Below are positions 34,188-44,100 of a stretch of DNA of 64,000 nucleotides, one piece after another. How positions within the stretch are numbered: position 1 is the stretch's first letter; each line of letters begins with the position of its first letter. The DNA is from Acidobacteriota bacterium (GTDB taxonomy: Bacteria > Acidobacteriota > Terriglobia > Bryobacterales > Bryobacteraceae). Under the pieces are notes generated by a model that saw nothing but the letters and a program-made list of their open reading frames with translations, had not been told where the DNA came from and did no database searches. Location: assembly GCA_017307505.1 (NCBI GenBank), contig JAFKEE010000026.1:124001-188000 (forward strand), read 5' to 3'. A program made the position numbers and the translations under genes.

Positions 34188-36176
34188 ATGCCAGCCATCA
34201 CGCAAGTTCCCAGTCTCGCCTCGATTCTCGATTCGGGCGACCCGACGATGTTCGCGCCTCCCACGAAGACGCGCGGTCCGGAAGGGCAATTGCCTTTCAC
34301 GGATGAGATGCTGCGCAATGCGCCCAGCGGCGACCTGTTCGGCTGGACGATGAATGCGGGGATGGGGTGGGATCCCTCGAAGCTCGGCGGGAAAGAAGTA
34401 TTGATTCTCAGCACGCATGGCGGATTGCGGGCCGCCGACGGGACGCCGATCGCGCTGGGCTACCACAGCGGCCACTGGGAGGTGAACCTGCTGGTGGAGG
34501 CGGCGGCGCGCGAGTTGAAGGGGTTGGATGCGGTGCCGTTCGCGGGCTATTGTTCAGATCCTTGCGACGGGCGGTCGCAGGGGACGACGGGCATGTTCGA
34601 TTCGCTGCCCTACCGGAATGATGCGGCGCAGATCTTCCGGCGGTTGATCCGGTCGCTGCCGCGGCGCAGCGGCGTGCTGGGTGTTGCCACGTGCGACAAG
34701 GGCCTGCCGGCGATGATGATGGCGCTGGCGGCCCAGCACACGCTGCCGTGCATCCTGGTGCCGGGGGGCGTGACGCTACTGGCCGAGGAGGGCGAGGACG
34801 CAGCGGCGATCCAGACGATTGGGGCGCGGTTCGCCCACGGGAAGATTACGCGGGAGTACGCGGCGGAGATGGGGTGCCGGGCTTGTGCGTCTCCGGGCGG
34901 CGGGTGCCAGTTCCTGGGTACGGCGGCTACGGCTCAGGTGGTGGGCGAAGCGCTGGGCATGTCGTTGACGCATTCGGCGCTGGCGCCTTCGGGCCAACCG
35001 GTGTGGGTGGACATGGCCCGGCGTTCGGCGCGGGCCGTGCTGTTGATGGAGTCGCGCGGGGTGGGTATGCGGGACATCCTGACTCCGGCGGCCCTGGAGA
35101 ATGCGATGGCTGTGCATGCGGCGTTCGGCGGGTCGACGAACCTGATTCTGCATCTGACGGCGATTGCCTACCACGCAGGACTGAAGCGGCCGACGGTGGA
35201 CGATTGGGCTCGCGTGAATCGCAGCGTGCCGCGCATCGTGGATGCGCTGCCGAACGGTCCGAAGCACCATGCGACGGTGCAGGTGTTTCTGGCTGGCGGG
35301 GTGCCGGAGGTGATGCTGCACCTGCGCAAGGCGGGCCTGTTGGATACGAGCGCAATGGTTGCGTCGGGCCAGACGCTGGGCGATATGCTGGACTGGTGGG
35401 CGCAGAGTGAACGGCGGGCGGTGCTGCGCAAGACGCTGCTGGAGCGGGATGGGATTGATCCGGACAACGTGATCATGGCGCCGGACGAGGCGCGGCATCG
35501 CGGATTGACGGCCACCGTGTGCTTCCCGATTGGGAACCTGGCTCCAGAGGGGGCGGTGATCAAGAGTACGTCGATCGACCCGAGTGTGGTGGATGCGGAC
35601 GGGGTGTACCGAAAGGTGGGTCCGGCGCGGGTGTTCGTGACGGAGCCGGCGGCGATCGAGGCTATCAAGGCGGGCCAGGTGAAGGAGGGCGACATCCTGG
35701 TGCTGGCCTGCCGGGGTCCGATGGGCGCGGGCATGGAGGAGACGTACCAATTGACGAGTGCGCTGAAGTTCCTGCCGTTTGGGAAGCACGTGGCGCTGCT
35801 GACGGATGCGCGGTTCAGCGGCGTGTCGACGGGGGCGTGCATCGGGCATATTTCGCCGGAGGCGCTGGCGGGCGGTCCGATTGGGAAGTTGCGGGAAGGA
35901 GATGTGATCGAGATTGTGATCGACCGCAACCGGCTGGAAGGAACCGTGAACCTGGTGGGTGAGGCGGGAACGGTGTTCGGGGCGGAGCAGGGAAGCCGGG
36001 TGCTAGCGGAGCGGGCTCCGCGGCCGGACCTGGCTCCGGATAAGGACCTGCCGGACGATACGAAGCTGTGGGCGGCGCTGCAGGATGCGAGTGGGGGGAC
36101 GTGGGGTGGGGCGGTGTACGACGTGGAGAGGATCGTGAAATTGCTGGCGGCGGGGCGGAGGGCGATGGGGGAGTAG
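34188..36176 (+). CDS. YjhG/YagF-type D-xylonate (sugar-acid) dehydratase
   Basis: A 662-residue IlvD/Edd-family protein, longer than IlvD (~560-570) and near the YjhG length (~655). It matches the YjhG layout: [75 protein letters not shown] and [20 protein letters not shown]. The Cys in DPCDG, ATCDK and GGGCQF are the likely Fe-S ligands. The enzyme removes water from sugar acids such as D-xylonate to give 2-keto-3-deoxy acids. An AGAGGA RBS precedes the ATG. No aldolase or keto-acid gene is adjacent. Confidence 0.88.
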   Translation: MPAITQVPSLASILDSGDPTMFAPPTKTRGPEGQLPFTDEMLRNAPSGDLFGWTMNAGMGWDPSKLGGKEVLILSTHGGLRAADGTPIALGYHSGHWEVNLLVEAAARELKGLDAVPFAGYCSDPCDGRSQGTTGMFDSLPYRNDAAQIFRRLIRSLPRRSGVLGVATCDKGLPAMMMALAAQHTLPCILVPGGVTLLAEEGEDAAAIQTIGARFAHGKITREYAAEMGCRACASPGGGCQFLGTAATAQVVGEALGMSLTHSALAPSGQPVWVDMARRSARAVLLMESRGVGMRDILTPAALENAMAVHAAFGGSTNLILHLTAIAYHAGLKRPTVDDWARVNRSVPRIVDALPNGPKHHATVQVFLAGGVPEVMLHLRKAGLLDTSAMVASGQTLGDMLDWWAQSERRAVLRKTLLERDGIDPDNVIMAPDEARHRGLTATVCFPIGNLAPEGAVIKSTSIDPSVVDADGVYRKVGPARVFVTEPAAIEAIKAGQVKEGDILVLACRGPMGAGMEETYQLTSALKFLPFGKHVALLTDARFSGVSTGACIGHISPEALAGGPIGKLREGDVIEIVIDRNRLEGTVNLVGEAGTVFGAEQGSRVLAERAPRPDLAPDKDLPDDTKLWAALQDASGGTWGGAVYDVERIVKLLAAGRRAMGE

Positions 36177-36180
36177 GACG

Positions 36181-36315
36181 AAAGCTGTCAGCGATCAGCT
36201 GTCAGAAAACAGCTGTCAGCTATCAGCTTTCAGCTGTCAGCTTTGGTTTGTTTATGTATGGCGGCGACTGGAGCTGATTTCCTAAAGCTGATGGCTGATC
36301 GCTGACAGCTGATGG
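36181..36315. repeat. Intergenic palindromic element, copy 1
   Basis: GCTGTCAGCGATCAGC (36184-36199) is the exact reverse complement of GCTGATCGCTGACAGC (36294-36309), with a run of AGCTGTCAG/CAGCTTTCAG variants between. The whole can fold into a long hairpin. The same motifs form a second copy at 63855-63981. It lies between the dehydratase stop and a convergent small gene. Confidence 0.75.
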
Positions 36316-36329
36316 CTAGGTGTTCCTCG

Positions 36330-36818
36330 CTAGTTCACGGTGGGTGGGTTGTCTCCGTGGATGCGGAGGTCGAGGTCCATGAAGAGGCGGCCCCAGAGGA
36401 TGGAGTCGGCTCGGCCAGCTTTGCTGCAGAGGAGATAGAGGCGGCCCACGAGGTCCACCGCTTCTTCGGATTCAAAGCCTCGCATGAAATCGGCTGTCGG
36501 CCAGGAGTGGCCGGCGGTGGTTGGATTCGAGGTGTACATTTCGTCCAGCAGGCTGAATACCTGGAGGCGGGCTTCGTGCGCTTCTTCTTCCTGGCCGGTG
36601 ACCTCCAGCGAGGCTGAGACCTTCACCCAGGTAAGGACGCAGAGGAACTGCAGGACCCGAACGTCTTCCTCTTCGATGGCGGGAAAAGTATCGACGACCT
36701 CAAAGGCGTGGCCGAAGGCGCGATTGGCTGCATCGGTGTCGCCGCGCTGCAGGGCGACCTCGCTCTCCTTCCAACAAGTCCGGATCTCTTCCGCGCACCG
36801 GCCCATGTCCTGCGTCAT
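36330..36818 (-). CDS. Uncharacterised helical protein (TPR-like)
   Basis: A 162-residue protein, mostly helical and acidic: EEIRTCWKESEVALQRGDTD, ANRAFGHAFEVVDTFPAIEE, then LVGRLYLLCSKAGRADSILW. The spacing of Ala/Leu suggests two or three TPR-like helix pairs. No signal peptide or catalytic motif is seen. ATG 36818 is preferred (GGACGGAGGCGCA upstream); a longer frame to 36884 adds an Arg-rich tail. A palindrome (CTTCAATATATGCTGAAG) in the divergent region could be regulatory. I do not recognise the family. Confidence 0.6.
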   Translation of the reverse strand: MTQDMGRCAEEIRTCWKESEVALQRGDTDAANRAFGHAFEVVDTFPAIEEEDVRVLQFLCVLTWVKVSASLEVTGQEEEAHEARLQVFSLLDEMYTSNPTTAGHSWPTADFMRGFESEEAVDLVGRLYLLCSKAGRADSILWGRLFMDLDLRIHGDNPPTVN

Positions 36819-36904
36819 TGCGCCTCCGTCCCTTCGATTGGAGCCTTCAATATATGCTGAAGTCGTGCGTTTGTGAAGGCGCACTTTGAGAAGGAATCTG
36901 TACC

Positions 36905-38998
36905 GTGAACCGAACCTGGATGAAAATGAGCGTCTGTCTGACCCTGACAGCCGCGCTGGGGATTGCCGAAGAAGGCAAATGGACGCCGCAGCAGGTGCTT
37001 CAACTGGATCCGCTGTGGTTGAGGAAAGAAGGTCTGCAGCTGCCGGTTTCCCGGCTGTGGGACCAGAAACGCGGCACCGGCCTGCTGGCCGCGGCCGTGA
37101 ATATCGGCGGCTGTTCCGCCGGGTTCGTTTCCGCTACTGGTCTGATTCTGACGAATCATCACTGCCTCTTTGGCATACTGCAGGAGCATTCCAGGCCCGG
37201 GCGTGATCTTATCACTGATGGCTTCCTGGCGAAGACCCAGGACGAGGAGCTGCCGGGCCGTACCACACGGGTGACCGTGCCCCGCAAGTTTACCGACGTC
37301 ACGAAGGAGATCGAAGCCGCGGTGCCCGCGGGCGCCGACGACCTGGCTCGGAACGCCGCCATCGAAGCGAAACAGAAGGGGCTGGTGAGTGAGTGCGAGA
37401 GGACGCCGGGCGCGCGCTGCAAGGTGGCTGTATTTGATGGTGGCGTCCAATATGTCCTGATCGACAGCTTTGAACTATCGGACATCCGGCTGGTGTACGC
37501 GCCGCCCAGGGCGATTGGCGAGTATGGCGGCGAGATCGATAACTGGATGTGGCCGCGGCACACCGGCGACTTCGCGATGGCCCGCGCTTACAAAGACGGC
37601 AAGCCGTACAAGCCGGAGTTCTTCTTCCCGCTTTCGAAGACAGGCGTGAAGCCGGGCGACTTTGTGATGGTGCTGGGGTATCCCGGGCGGACGGTGCGTT
37701 CGCTGACCTCAGAGGAGATGGCAGGGCAGCGGGACTATTGGTTCAAACTCCGGTCAGAGATTTATGGGGAATGGCTGAAGCTTCTGGAGCAGACAACGAA
37801 GGGCAGCCCGGAAGGGACGATCGCGGTGGCCGCGACGCAGAAGACGCTGGCCAATGTGTCCAAGAATGCCGACGGACAACTTGCGGGGTTGAAGCGCGGA
37901 CGGACGATTGAGAAGCAGGCGAAGGCGGAAGCGGCGGTGATGACGTGGATCGGCACGCACCCGCAATACGCCAAATCAGCCGAGGCGAAACAGGGATTGG
38001 ACCGCCTGGCGGCCGAGAAGCGCAAGACCGGGACGCATGATTTCCTGTTGGGCACACTAGTGGGCAATCCGCTGGCGCTCAAGTTTGCCACGCACCTGGT
38101 GCGGCTGGCGGCCGAGCGCGAGAAGCCGGATATGGAGCGCGAGGCGGATTACATGGAGCGCGAGTGGGCGCGGCTGCGGGCCACGATGGAGCGTGACCAG
38201 AAGAGCTACTTCCGGGCGGCGGACCAGGCGCTGTTTGCTTCGCTGGTGGCGCATGCGATGAAGCTGGGTCCGGAGGAGCGGATCGAGGCGTTCGACAAGA
38301 TCTTCGGCGACGGCAAGGTGGATGAAACACTGCAATTTCTGTATGGCCGCACAAAGGTGCTGGACCTGAATGAGCGGCTGAAGATGTTCAATGAGTCGAC
38401 TGAGCAGTTGAAGGCGCGCCAGGATCCGATGCTGGGGCTGGCGTTCGCGCTGGAACCGGAACTGCGGGCGTGGCAGAAGAGGTCAAGGACGCAGGACGGC
38501 GCGGTGGCCCGGCTGCGGCCGGAATGGCGGAAGGCTGTGATCGCGCATGCCGGCAAGCCTGTGGCTCCGGATGCGAATTCGACGTTGAGGGTGAGCTTTG
38601 CGCACGTGAAGGGCTATGCGCCGCGGGACGGTGTGATCTATACGCCGCAGACGACGCTGGCCGGGATGCTGGAGAAGGAGACCGGCGAAGAGCCGTTCAA
38701 GCTGCCGGAAAAGGTGATGACCGCTGCAGCCAAGGTGGACGCGTCGAAGGTGCCGCTGGATTTCCTGGCCGATGCCGATACGACGGGCGGCAATTCGGGC
38801 AGCCCGACGGTGAACGGACGCGGCGAACTGGTGGGCCTGAACTTCGACCGCGTGTGGGAGAACGTGGCCAACGACTTCGGCTACAACCCGGATGTGGCGC
38901 GCAACGTGAACGTGGACATCCGTTTCTTCCTGTGGCTGCTGAAGGATGTGGACCACGCGGACGGGATCCTGAAGGAACTCGGCGTGGCGGCACAGTAA
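36905..38998 (+). CDS. S46 family dipeptidyl-peptidase
   Basis: A 697-residue exported protein (signal MNRTWMKMSVCLTLTAALGI). It has the S46 family layout and triad: His85 in GLILTNHHC, Asp222 in WMWPRHTGDFAMAR, Ser631 in TTGGNSGSPTVNG. The N- and C-terminal chymotrypsin-like halves are split by a helical domain at ~290-560. The family (DPP7/DPP11) removes dipeptides from the N-terminus of peptides in the periplasm. GTG 36905 is the start. Near the N-terminus GTGLLAAAVNIGGCSAGFVS is typical. Whether it prefers hydrophobic or acidic P1 cannot be told. Confidence 0.92.
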   Translation: MNRTWMKMSVCLTLTAALGIAEEGKWTPQQVLQLDPLWLRKEGLQLPVSRLWDQKRGTGLLAAAVNIGGCSAGFVSATGLILTNHHCLFGILQEHSRPGRDLITDGFLAKTQDEELPGRTTRVTVPRKFTDVTKEIEAAVPAGADDLARNAAIEAKQKGLVSECERTPGARCKVAVFDGGVQYVLIDSFELSDIRLVYAPPRAIGEYGGEIDNWMWPRHTGDFAMARAYKDGKPYKPEFFFPLSKTGVKPGDFVMVLGYPGRTVRSLTSEEMAGQRDYWFKLRSEIYGEWLKLLEQTTKGSPEGTIAVAATQKTLANVSKNADGQLAGLKRGRTIEKQAKAEAAVMTWIGTHPQYAKSAEAKQGLDRLAAEKRKTGTHDFLLGTLVGNPLALKFATHLVRLAAEREKPDMEREADYMEREWARLRATMERDQKSYFRAADQALFASLVAHAMKLGPEERIEAFDKIFGDGKVDETLQFLYGRTKVLDLNERLKMFNESTEQLKARQDPMLGLAFALEPELRAWQKRSRTQDGAVARLRPEWRKAVIAHAGKPVAPDANSTLRVSFAHVKGYAPRDGVIYTPQTTLAGMLEKETGEEPFKLPEKVMTAAAKVDASKVPLDFLADADTTGGNSGSPTVNGRGELVGLNFDRVWENVANDFGYNPDVARNVNVDIRFFLWLLKDVDHADGILKELGVAAQ

Positions 38999-39005
38999 GG
39001 CGCGA

Positions 39006-40142
39006 TCAGGCCTGGTCTGAGGCGGCCGGGTAGAAGTTCTCGAGATTGTCGGCGTGCAGGACGACGTGGTCCGTGTAGACGGCCGGGGTGACCTGCTCGC
39101 CGTCGACGATGGAGCAGGCGAGGCGGATCAGGCGGTCGCCGTAGCGTTCCGGGAAGAAAGCAACCGATGCCAGCAGACAGTTGCCTCGGCGGCGGATGGC
39201 TCCGCGGCCTTCGCGGGCGGCGTTGTGTCCAACGATGACGACGTCGCGGTCTCGGGCAGCTTCGCGGACGGCTTCCATGGCTCCGATGGCGCTCAGGTCG
39301 TTGAAGCCGGAGACCAGCAGGCGGGTGCCGGGCTTCAGCTGGCGCAGAAGTTTGGCCATGAGTTGCTTGCTGGAGTCCTGATGAGCGTCGCCTTCCAGGT
39401 GGATGACCGAGGAGTCGGCGATGGGGCCGAGGACGTCCTGGAGTCCCACTAAGACGCCGGCGAGGCGGGCCTGGACGTTGGTCTTGGTCTTGGGTCCTTC
39501 GACGAGCACGATGCGGTCGAAGCGGCCGCGCCACTTCTCGCGGGCGTAGTGGCCCAGGGCCTGGCCGGCGAGTTTTCCGGCCTGATAGTTGTTGGCACCG
39601 AAATAGATGCCGCCCTGGATGGGGCGCTCGACGGTGATGAACGGGATGCCGGCGCCGAAGAAGAGGTCGGCCACCATGTAGCCGAGGCGCTCGACCGGCT
39701 GGAAGAGCATGGCGACGTCGACGCGGGCGTCCACCATCTCCTGCGCGTTGCGAAGGGCGGTGGCACTGTCCTCCTCGTCGTTATGGCGCAGCATGACGTA
39801 GCTGCCGGCGCGGGCGGCGGCGCGTTCGATGGACTCTTTCACATCGACACGGAACTGGTTGCCCTCGAGCGGAGCCAGGTAGCCCACCAACAGCCGGCGG
39901 CGGCGTGTGGTGGAGCGGTAGCGCTTGTCCTGCGAACGATGGATATAGCCGCGCTCTTCCAGGGTCGTCAACAGGCGGTAGACGGCCAGGCGCTGGAGGC
40001 CGGTGAGGGCGGCGATCTCCTGGATGGTGACGGGGTGGTCGGCCTTCTCGACAGCCTCGAGAACAGTGAGGCCTTTGTCGAGCATGGTGGGCCCGGCGGA
40101 CTTCACCGATTTTTTGCTCACCAATTCTCTTGACATCTTCAT
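39006..40142 (-). CDS. Regulator joining an IclR-type HTH to a sugar-binding (PBP) domain
   Basis: A 378-residue protein. Residues ~18-75 are an IclR-type winged helix: LDKGLTVLEAVEKADHPVTI, then IAALTGLQRLAVYRLLTTLE with the RGYIHRSQDKRYR wing. Residues ~85-375 are a periplasmic-binding-protein fold of the Peripla_BP_4/LacI sort (YVMLRHNDEEDSATALRNAQ, ERPIQGGIYFGANNYQAGKL, VSGFNDLSAIGAMEA, VVIVGHN). LacI proteins normally carry a LacI HTH, and IclR proteins normally carry a GAF-like effector domain, so this is an unusual pairing. It sits divergent from the esterase and the receptor-MFS-isomerase-rhamnosidase run, so a sugar effector is likely. Confidence 0.85.
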   Translation of the reverse strand: MKMSRELVSKKSVKSAGPTMLDKGLTVLEAVEKADHPVTIQEIAALTGLQRLAVYRLLTTLEERGYIHRSQDKRYRSTTRRRRLLVGYLAPLEGNQFRVDVKESIERAAARAGSYVMLRHNDEEDSATALRNAQEMVDARVDVAMLFQPVERLGYMVADLFFGAGIPFITVERPIQGGIYFGANNYQAGKLAGQALGHYAREKWRGRFDRIVLVEGPKTKTNVQARLAGVLVGLQDVLGPIADSSVIHLEGDAHQDSSKQLMAKLLRQLKPGTRLLVSGFNDLSAIGAMEAVREAARDRDVVIVGHNAAREGRGAIRRRGNCLLASVAFFPERYGDRLIRLACSIVDGEQVTPAVYTDHVVLHADNLENFYPAASDQA

Positions 40143-40162
40143 GAATCTGCCATAAAACTACA

Positions 40163-41071
40163 GTGCTTCAGATGCACGTTAGTGTTCAATATTTGAACAT
40201 TCTCCTGTTGGCCGGGTCAAGCACTCTGGCCATGGCGGGGTCTTCGGACCGCGATTGGGCGTCGCTGGTTGGCCAGCGGTTCACGGCTCAACGCGATGTG
40301 GTGTACCGGCGCGCCGGCAGCCGGGAACTGAAGCTGGATTTCTATATTCCCTACGATCGGAAGCCGGGTCCGACGGTGTTGTACATTCACGGCGGCGGCT
40401 GGGAGACGGGCAGCAAGGAACAGTATGTGCTGTGGTACCTGCCGTATCTGCAGTTGGGGCTGCGGGTGGTGGCGGTGCAGTACCGTTTGTCGGGCGAGGC
40501 GGCGGCTCCTGCGGGTGTCGAAGACTGCCGCTGCGCGTTCCGCTGGGTGGTGAAGAACGGCGCGAAGTACGGGGTGGATCCGGAGCGGATTGTGGTGAGC
40601 GGCGGTTCGGCCGGCGGGCATCTGGCATTGCTGACGGCGATGGGCTCGGGCGGGCTTGAGTGCCCGGAGCATGAGGGTCCGGAGCCCAGGGCGGCCGCGG
40701 TGATCAACTACTACGGCGCCACGGATCTGAACGCGCTGTTGGATAGCAGTCTGGCGTCGGTGCGGAAGTGGCTCCGCGATGCCACCGATCTTCATGCGCT
40801 GGCGCGGCAGTTGTCGCCCCTGACGTGGGTGAAGCCGGGGCTGCCTCCGATCCTCAGCATTCACGGCGATGCGGACAAGACGATTTCCTATCAGCAGTCC
40901 GTTGAACTGCACAAGGCTCTCAGCAGCGCCCGGGTGCCCAACGAACTGATCACGGTCCACGGCGGAGCTCACGGACGGCACACGTGGACCGACGCCGACA
41001 CTCTGCGGGTGCAGCGCGCGATTGAGCGATTTCTGCGCCGGAACAAACTGACGGGCGCGGCGCGCCGATGA
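40163..41071 (+). CDS. Exported alpha/beta hydrolase (esterase)
   Basis: About 302 residues from GTG 40163. After a hydrophobic N-terminus (YLNILLLAGSSTLAMAGSS) the BD-FAE/esterase fold shows oxyanion YIHGGGWETG, nucleophile elbow VVSGGSAGGHLAL, an acid in SIHGDADKTIS, and His in TVHGGAHGRHTW. It is probably a periplasmic carbohydrate esterase (for example deacetylating a polymer), which would suit the adjacent rhamnosidase locus. The start is uncertain: the palindrome at 40184-40198 lies inside this frame, so the true start may be the ATG at 40172, a later start, or the palindrome may overlap coding sequence. Confidence 0.8.
   Translation: MLQMHVSVQYLNILLLAGSSTLAMAGSSDRDWASLVGQRFTAQRDVVYRRAGSRELKLDFYIPYDRKPGPTVLYIHGGGWETGSKEQYVLWYLPYLQLGLRVVAVQYRLSGEAAAPAGVEDCRCAFRWVVKNGAKYGVDPERIVVSGGSAGGHLALLTAMGSGGLECPEHEGPEPRAAAVINYYGATDLNALLDSSLASVRKWLRDATDLHALARQLSPLTWVKPGLPPILSIHGDADKTISYQQSVELHKALSSARVPNELITVHGGAHGRHTWTDADTLRVQRAIERFLRRNKLTGAARR
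40184..40198. promoter_or_regulatory. AT-rich palindrome between regulator and esterase
   Basis: GTTCAA-TAT-TTGAAC, a perfect inverted repeat, 42 bases upstream of the regulator start and near the esterase start. Its AT-rich form in a GC-rich genome and its size suit an operator for the IclR-type HTH. This is inferred from position. Confidence 0.55.
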
Positions 41072-41117
41072 CCGCCGCACCGAACCGAACCCAATAGTCC
41101 ACTGGAAAGGATGAGCA

Positions 41118-44100
41118 ATGTATTCTCGACTCAGACGGCCGGCAGCCGCGCTCCTGCTGCTGGCCGCAAGCGCCCTCCTGTGCATGGCGCAGACGATCAC
41201 TGGATCCATCGTCGGCTCGGTAGTGGATCCCAGTGGATTGTCTGTCGTTGATGCGGACGTGTCGGTGGTTCACGTGGCGACCGGTGTGGCTCGCCAGGTG
41301 AAATCGGACGAACGCGGGGACTTCACGTTCGGCAGCCTGCAACCGGGCCAGTACACGCTCACCGTGTCGGCGGCCGGTTTCAAGAGCCTGGTGAAACAGC
41401 AGATCATGCTGTCGGCGGCGGAGACACTGCCGGTGGGCCGGATCGCGCTGGAGGTGGGCGCGATTGCGGATAAGGTGACGGTCACGGCCGAGGGTGTGGC
41501 GGTGCAGGTGGCAAGTTCCGAGCGTGCGTCGGTCATCGCGAATACCCAGTTGGAAGGGTTGTTAACGAAGAGCCGCAATGCCATGAGCCTGCTCTCGCTG
41601 ATGCCGGGTGTGGTGGATGGCGGCAGCATCGGCGACACCGAGCGCATGGACCGCAACTTCGACATTTACGTGCAGGGCAACCGGCGCAGCACGAATACGG
41701 TGACGATGGACGGCATGGTGACGAATCCGATGGGGAACAACTTCAACTCGTCGGTGACGTTGGGCCAGGACGCGATTGCCGAGGTGAAGGTGCTGTTGAC
41801 GAACTATCCGGCGGAGTATGGACGGAGTTCGGGGGCGACGATCAACCTGGTGACGAAGTCGGGCGCGAAGGACTTTCACGGCCTGGGCTCGTATTTCAAG
41901 CGCCACGAGCAGTTCAACGCGAACAACTTCTTCAACAACCGCCTGGGGACGCCCAAGCAGCGGTATCGCTACAACACGTGGAACTACAACATCGGCGGCC
42001 CCGTGGTGCTGCCGGGCGGATTCAACAAGAACCGAGACAAGCTGTTCTTCTTCTGGTCGCAGGAGTTCTGGCCGTTGAAGGTGAGCCAGGCGGTGCGGCA
42101 ACTGACCGTGCCGACGGCGCTGGAAAGGGCGGGCGACTTCTCGCAGTCGGTGGACCTCAATAACCGGCTGATCAGCGTGATCGACCCGAACACGAAGGCC
42201 CAGTTCCCGGGCAATGTGATTCCTGCCAACCGGCTGGATGCGAGCGGCCTGGCGCTGATGAAGGTGTTCCCGATGCCGAACTTCAACGACCGTGGGATCT
42301 CGGCGGGCCGGTATAACTATGTGGAGCAGAGCGTGAATGACACCCCGCTGCGCATGGAGAACCTGCGCATGGACTACAACCTGACACCGAAGCATACGCT
42401 GGCCTTCACGTTTGCCTCCTTCCTGGACCGGCAGACGGGCGGATACGGTGTGCTGACGAATACAGGTGCGAACTGGTCGCAGATGGTGAAGACCTATCAG
42501 TTGCGCGGACAGGGTTATGTGCTGCGGTATACGGGCATTCTGAGCCCCACTCTGATTAACGAGATGAGCCTGGGCTTCACGCGGCGGCCGGAAGGCAACA
42601 GCGCCACGGACGACGAAGTGAGGAAGAATACGCGGGCCGCGGCCGGCTACACGGCGGCGCAGTTCAGTCCTTCGGCGAATCCGCTGGACTTCATTCCTAA
42701 CGCGACCTTCGGCGGAGTCACGAGTGCGGCGTCGCTGTTCATGGAGGGGCGGTTCCCGTTCAAGCAGAATCTGCAGGCGTTCAACCTGACCAACAACCTC
42801 ACGAAGACGCTGGGTGCGCATACACTGAAGGCCGGCATCATGATTGAGCGGAATTACCAGGGCTCCAATGGTGACGGCAACTTCGCCGGGGCGTTCAGCT
42901 TCGCCAATGACACGAACAATCCATTGAATACGGGCTATGCCTATTCGAACGCGGCGTTGGGTGTTTTCAGTACGTATACGGAGCCGTCGAGCCGGGTCTA
43001 CCTGCACTTCCGGCAGCATGCGGTGGAGTGGTTTGCGCAGGATTCGTGGCGCGCGACGCGGCGGCTGACGTTCGAGCTGGGTGTGCGCTTCCACTATCTG
43101 GTGCCCATCTACATGTCGACGGACAAGCTGTCGTCGTTCTCGTCCGGGCTCTATGATCCGGCGAAGGCGGTGCAGTTGATCCAACCCACTCGGGTGAATG
43201 GTGTTCGCGTCGGTGTTCACCCGGTTACAGGGGGGACTTATCCGGCAGCGCTGATTGGCGCGATTGCTCCGGGCACCGGTGATGCGGCGGATGGAATGGC
43301 GGTCTCCGGACAGAACGGTTATCCGCGCTCGCTCATCGATACTTATGGGCTGCGGGTGGGTCCACGGTTCGGCTTCGCCTACGACGTGTTCGGGAATGCG
43401 AAGACGGCGATTCGCGGCGGCATCGGCATGTTCTACAATCGGCCCAACATGTCGGACAACTACATTCTGTTCTCGTCCCAGTTGCCGATTGTCAGCAATC
43501 CGACGGTGTACTATTCGACGATCGGATCGCTGCTGTCTTCCTCGGGAGCGACGTTCCCGCAGAGTGTGAACGGGCTGGACCGTACCGATAAACTGCCGAA
43601 GGTGGTGAATTACAGCTTCAGCGTGCAGCAGGATATCGGGTTCAAGACGGTGCTGGATGTCGGCTACATCGGGTCGTTGGGACGCAATCTCCTGTGGCGG
43701 CGCAACCTGAACCCCATTCCGCTGGGCGCCAATTTCCAGGCGGCGAATGCGGACCCATCGAATCCTTCGACTCCGCTCGCCTCGGCGTTCCTGCGGCCGA
43801 TGAAGGGGTACAACGACATCCTGCTCAGCGAGCCCGCGGGTTCGTCCAACTACCATTCGATGCAGGTGACGGCGCGCCGGCGATTCACGCAAAGCGTGCA
43901 GTTCGGCCTGTCGTGGACCTGGTCGAAGGCGATGGATTACGCCGATTTCGACACTACGGGCGTCAGCGTGCAGGTGCCTGTACGGGTGTGGAACTACGGG
44001 TTGGCGAGCTTCGACCGGACACACATCTTCAAGCTGGACTGGGTGTGGAACCTGCCGAAGGTGCCTGTGCAATCGCGGATCGCCCGGTATGCGCTGCAGG

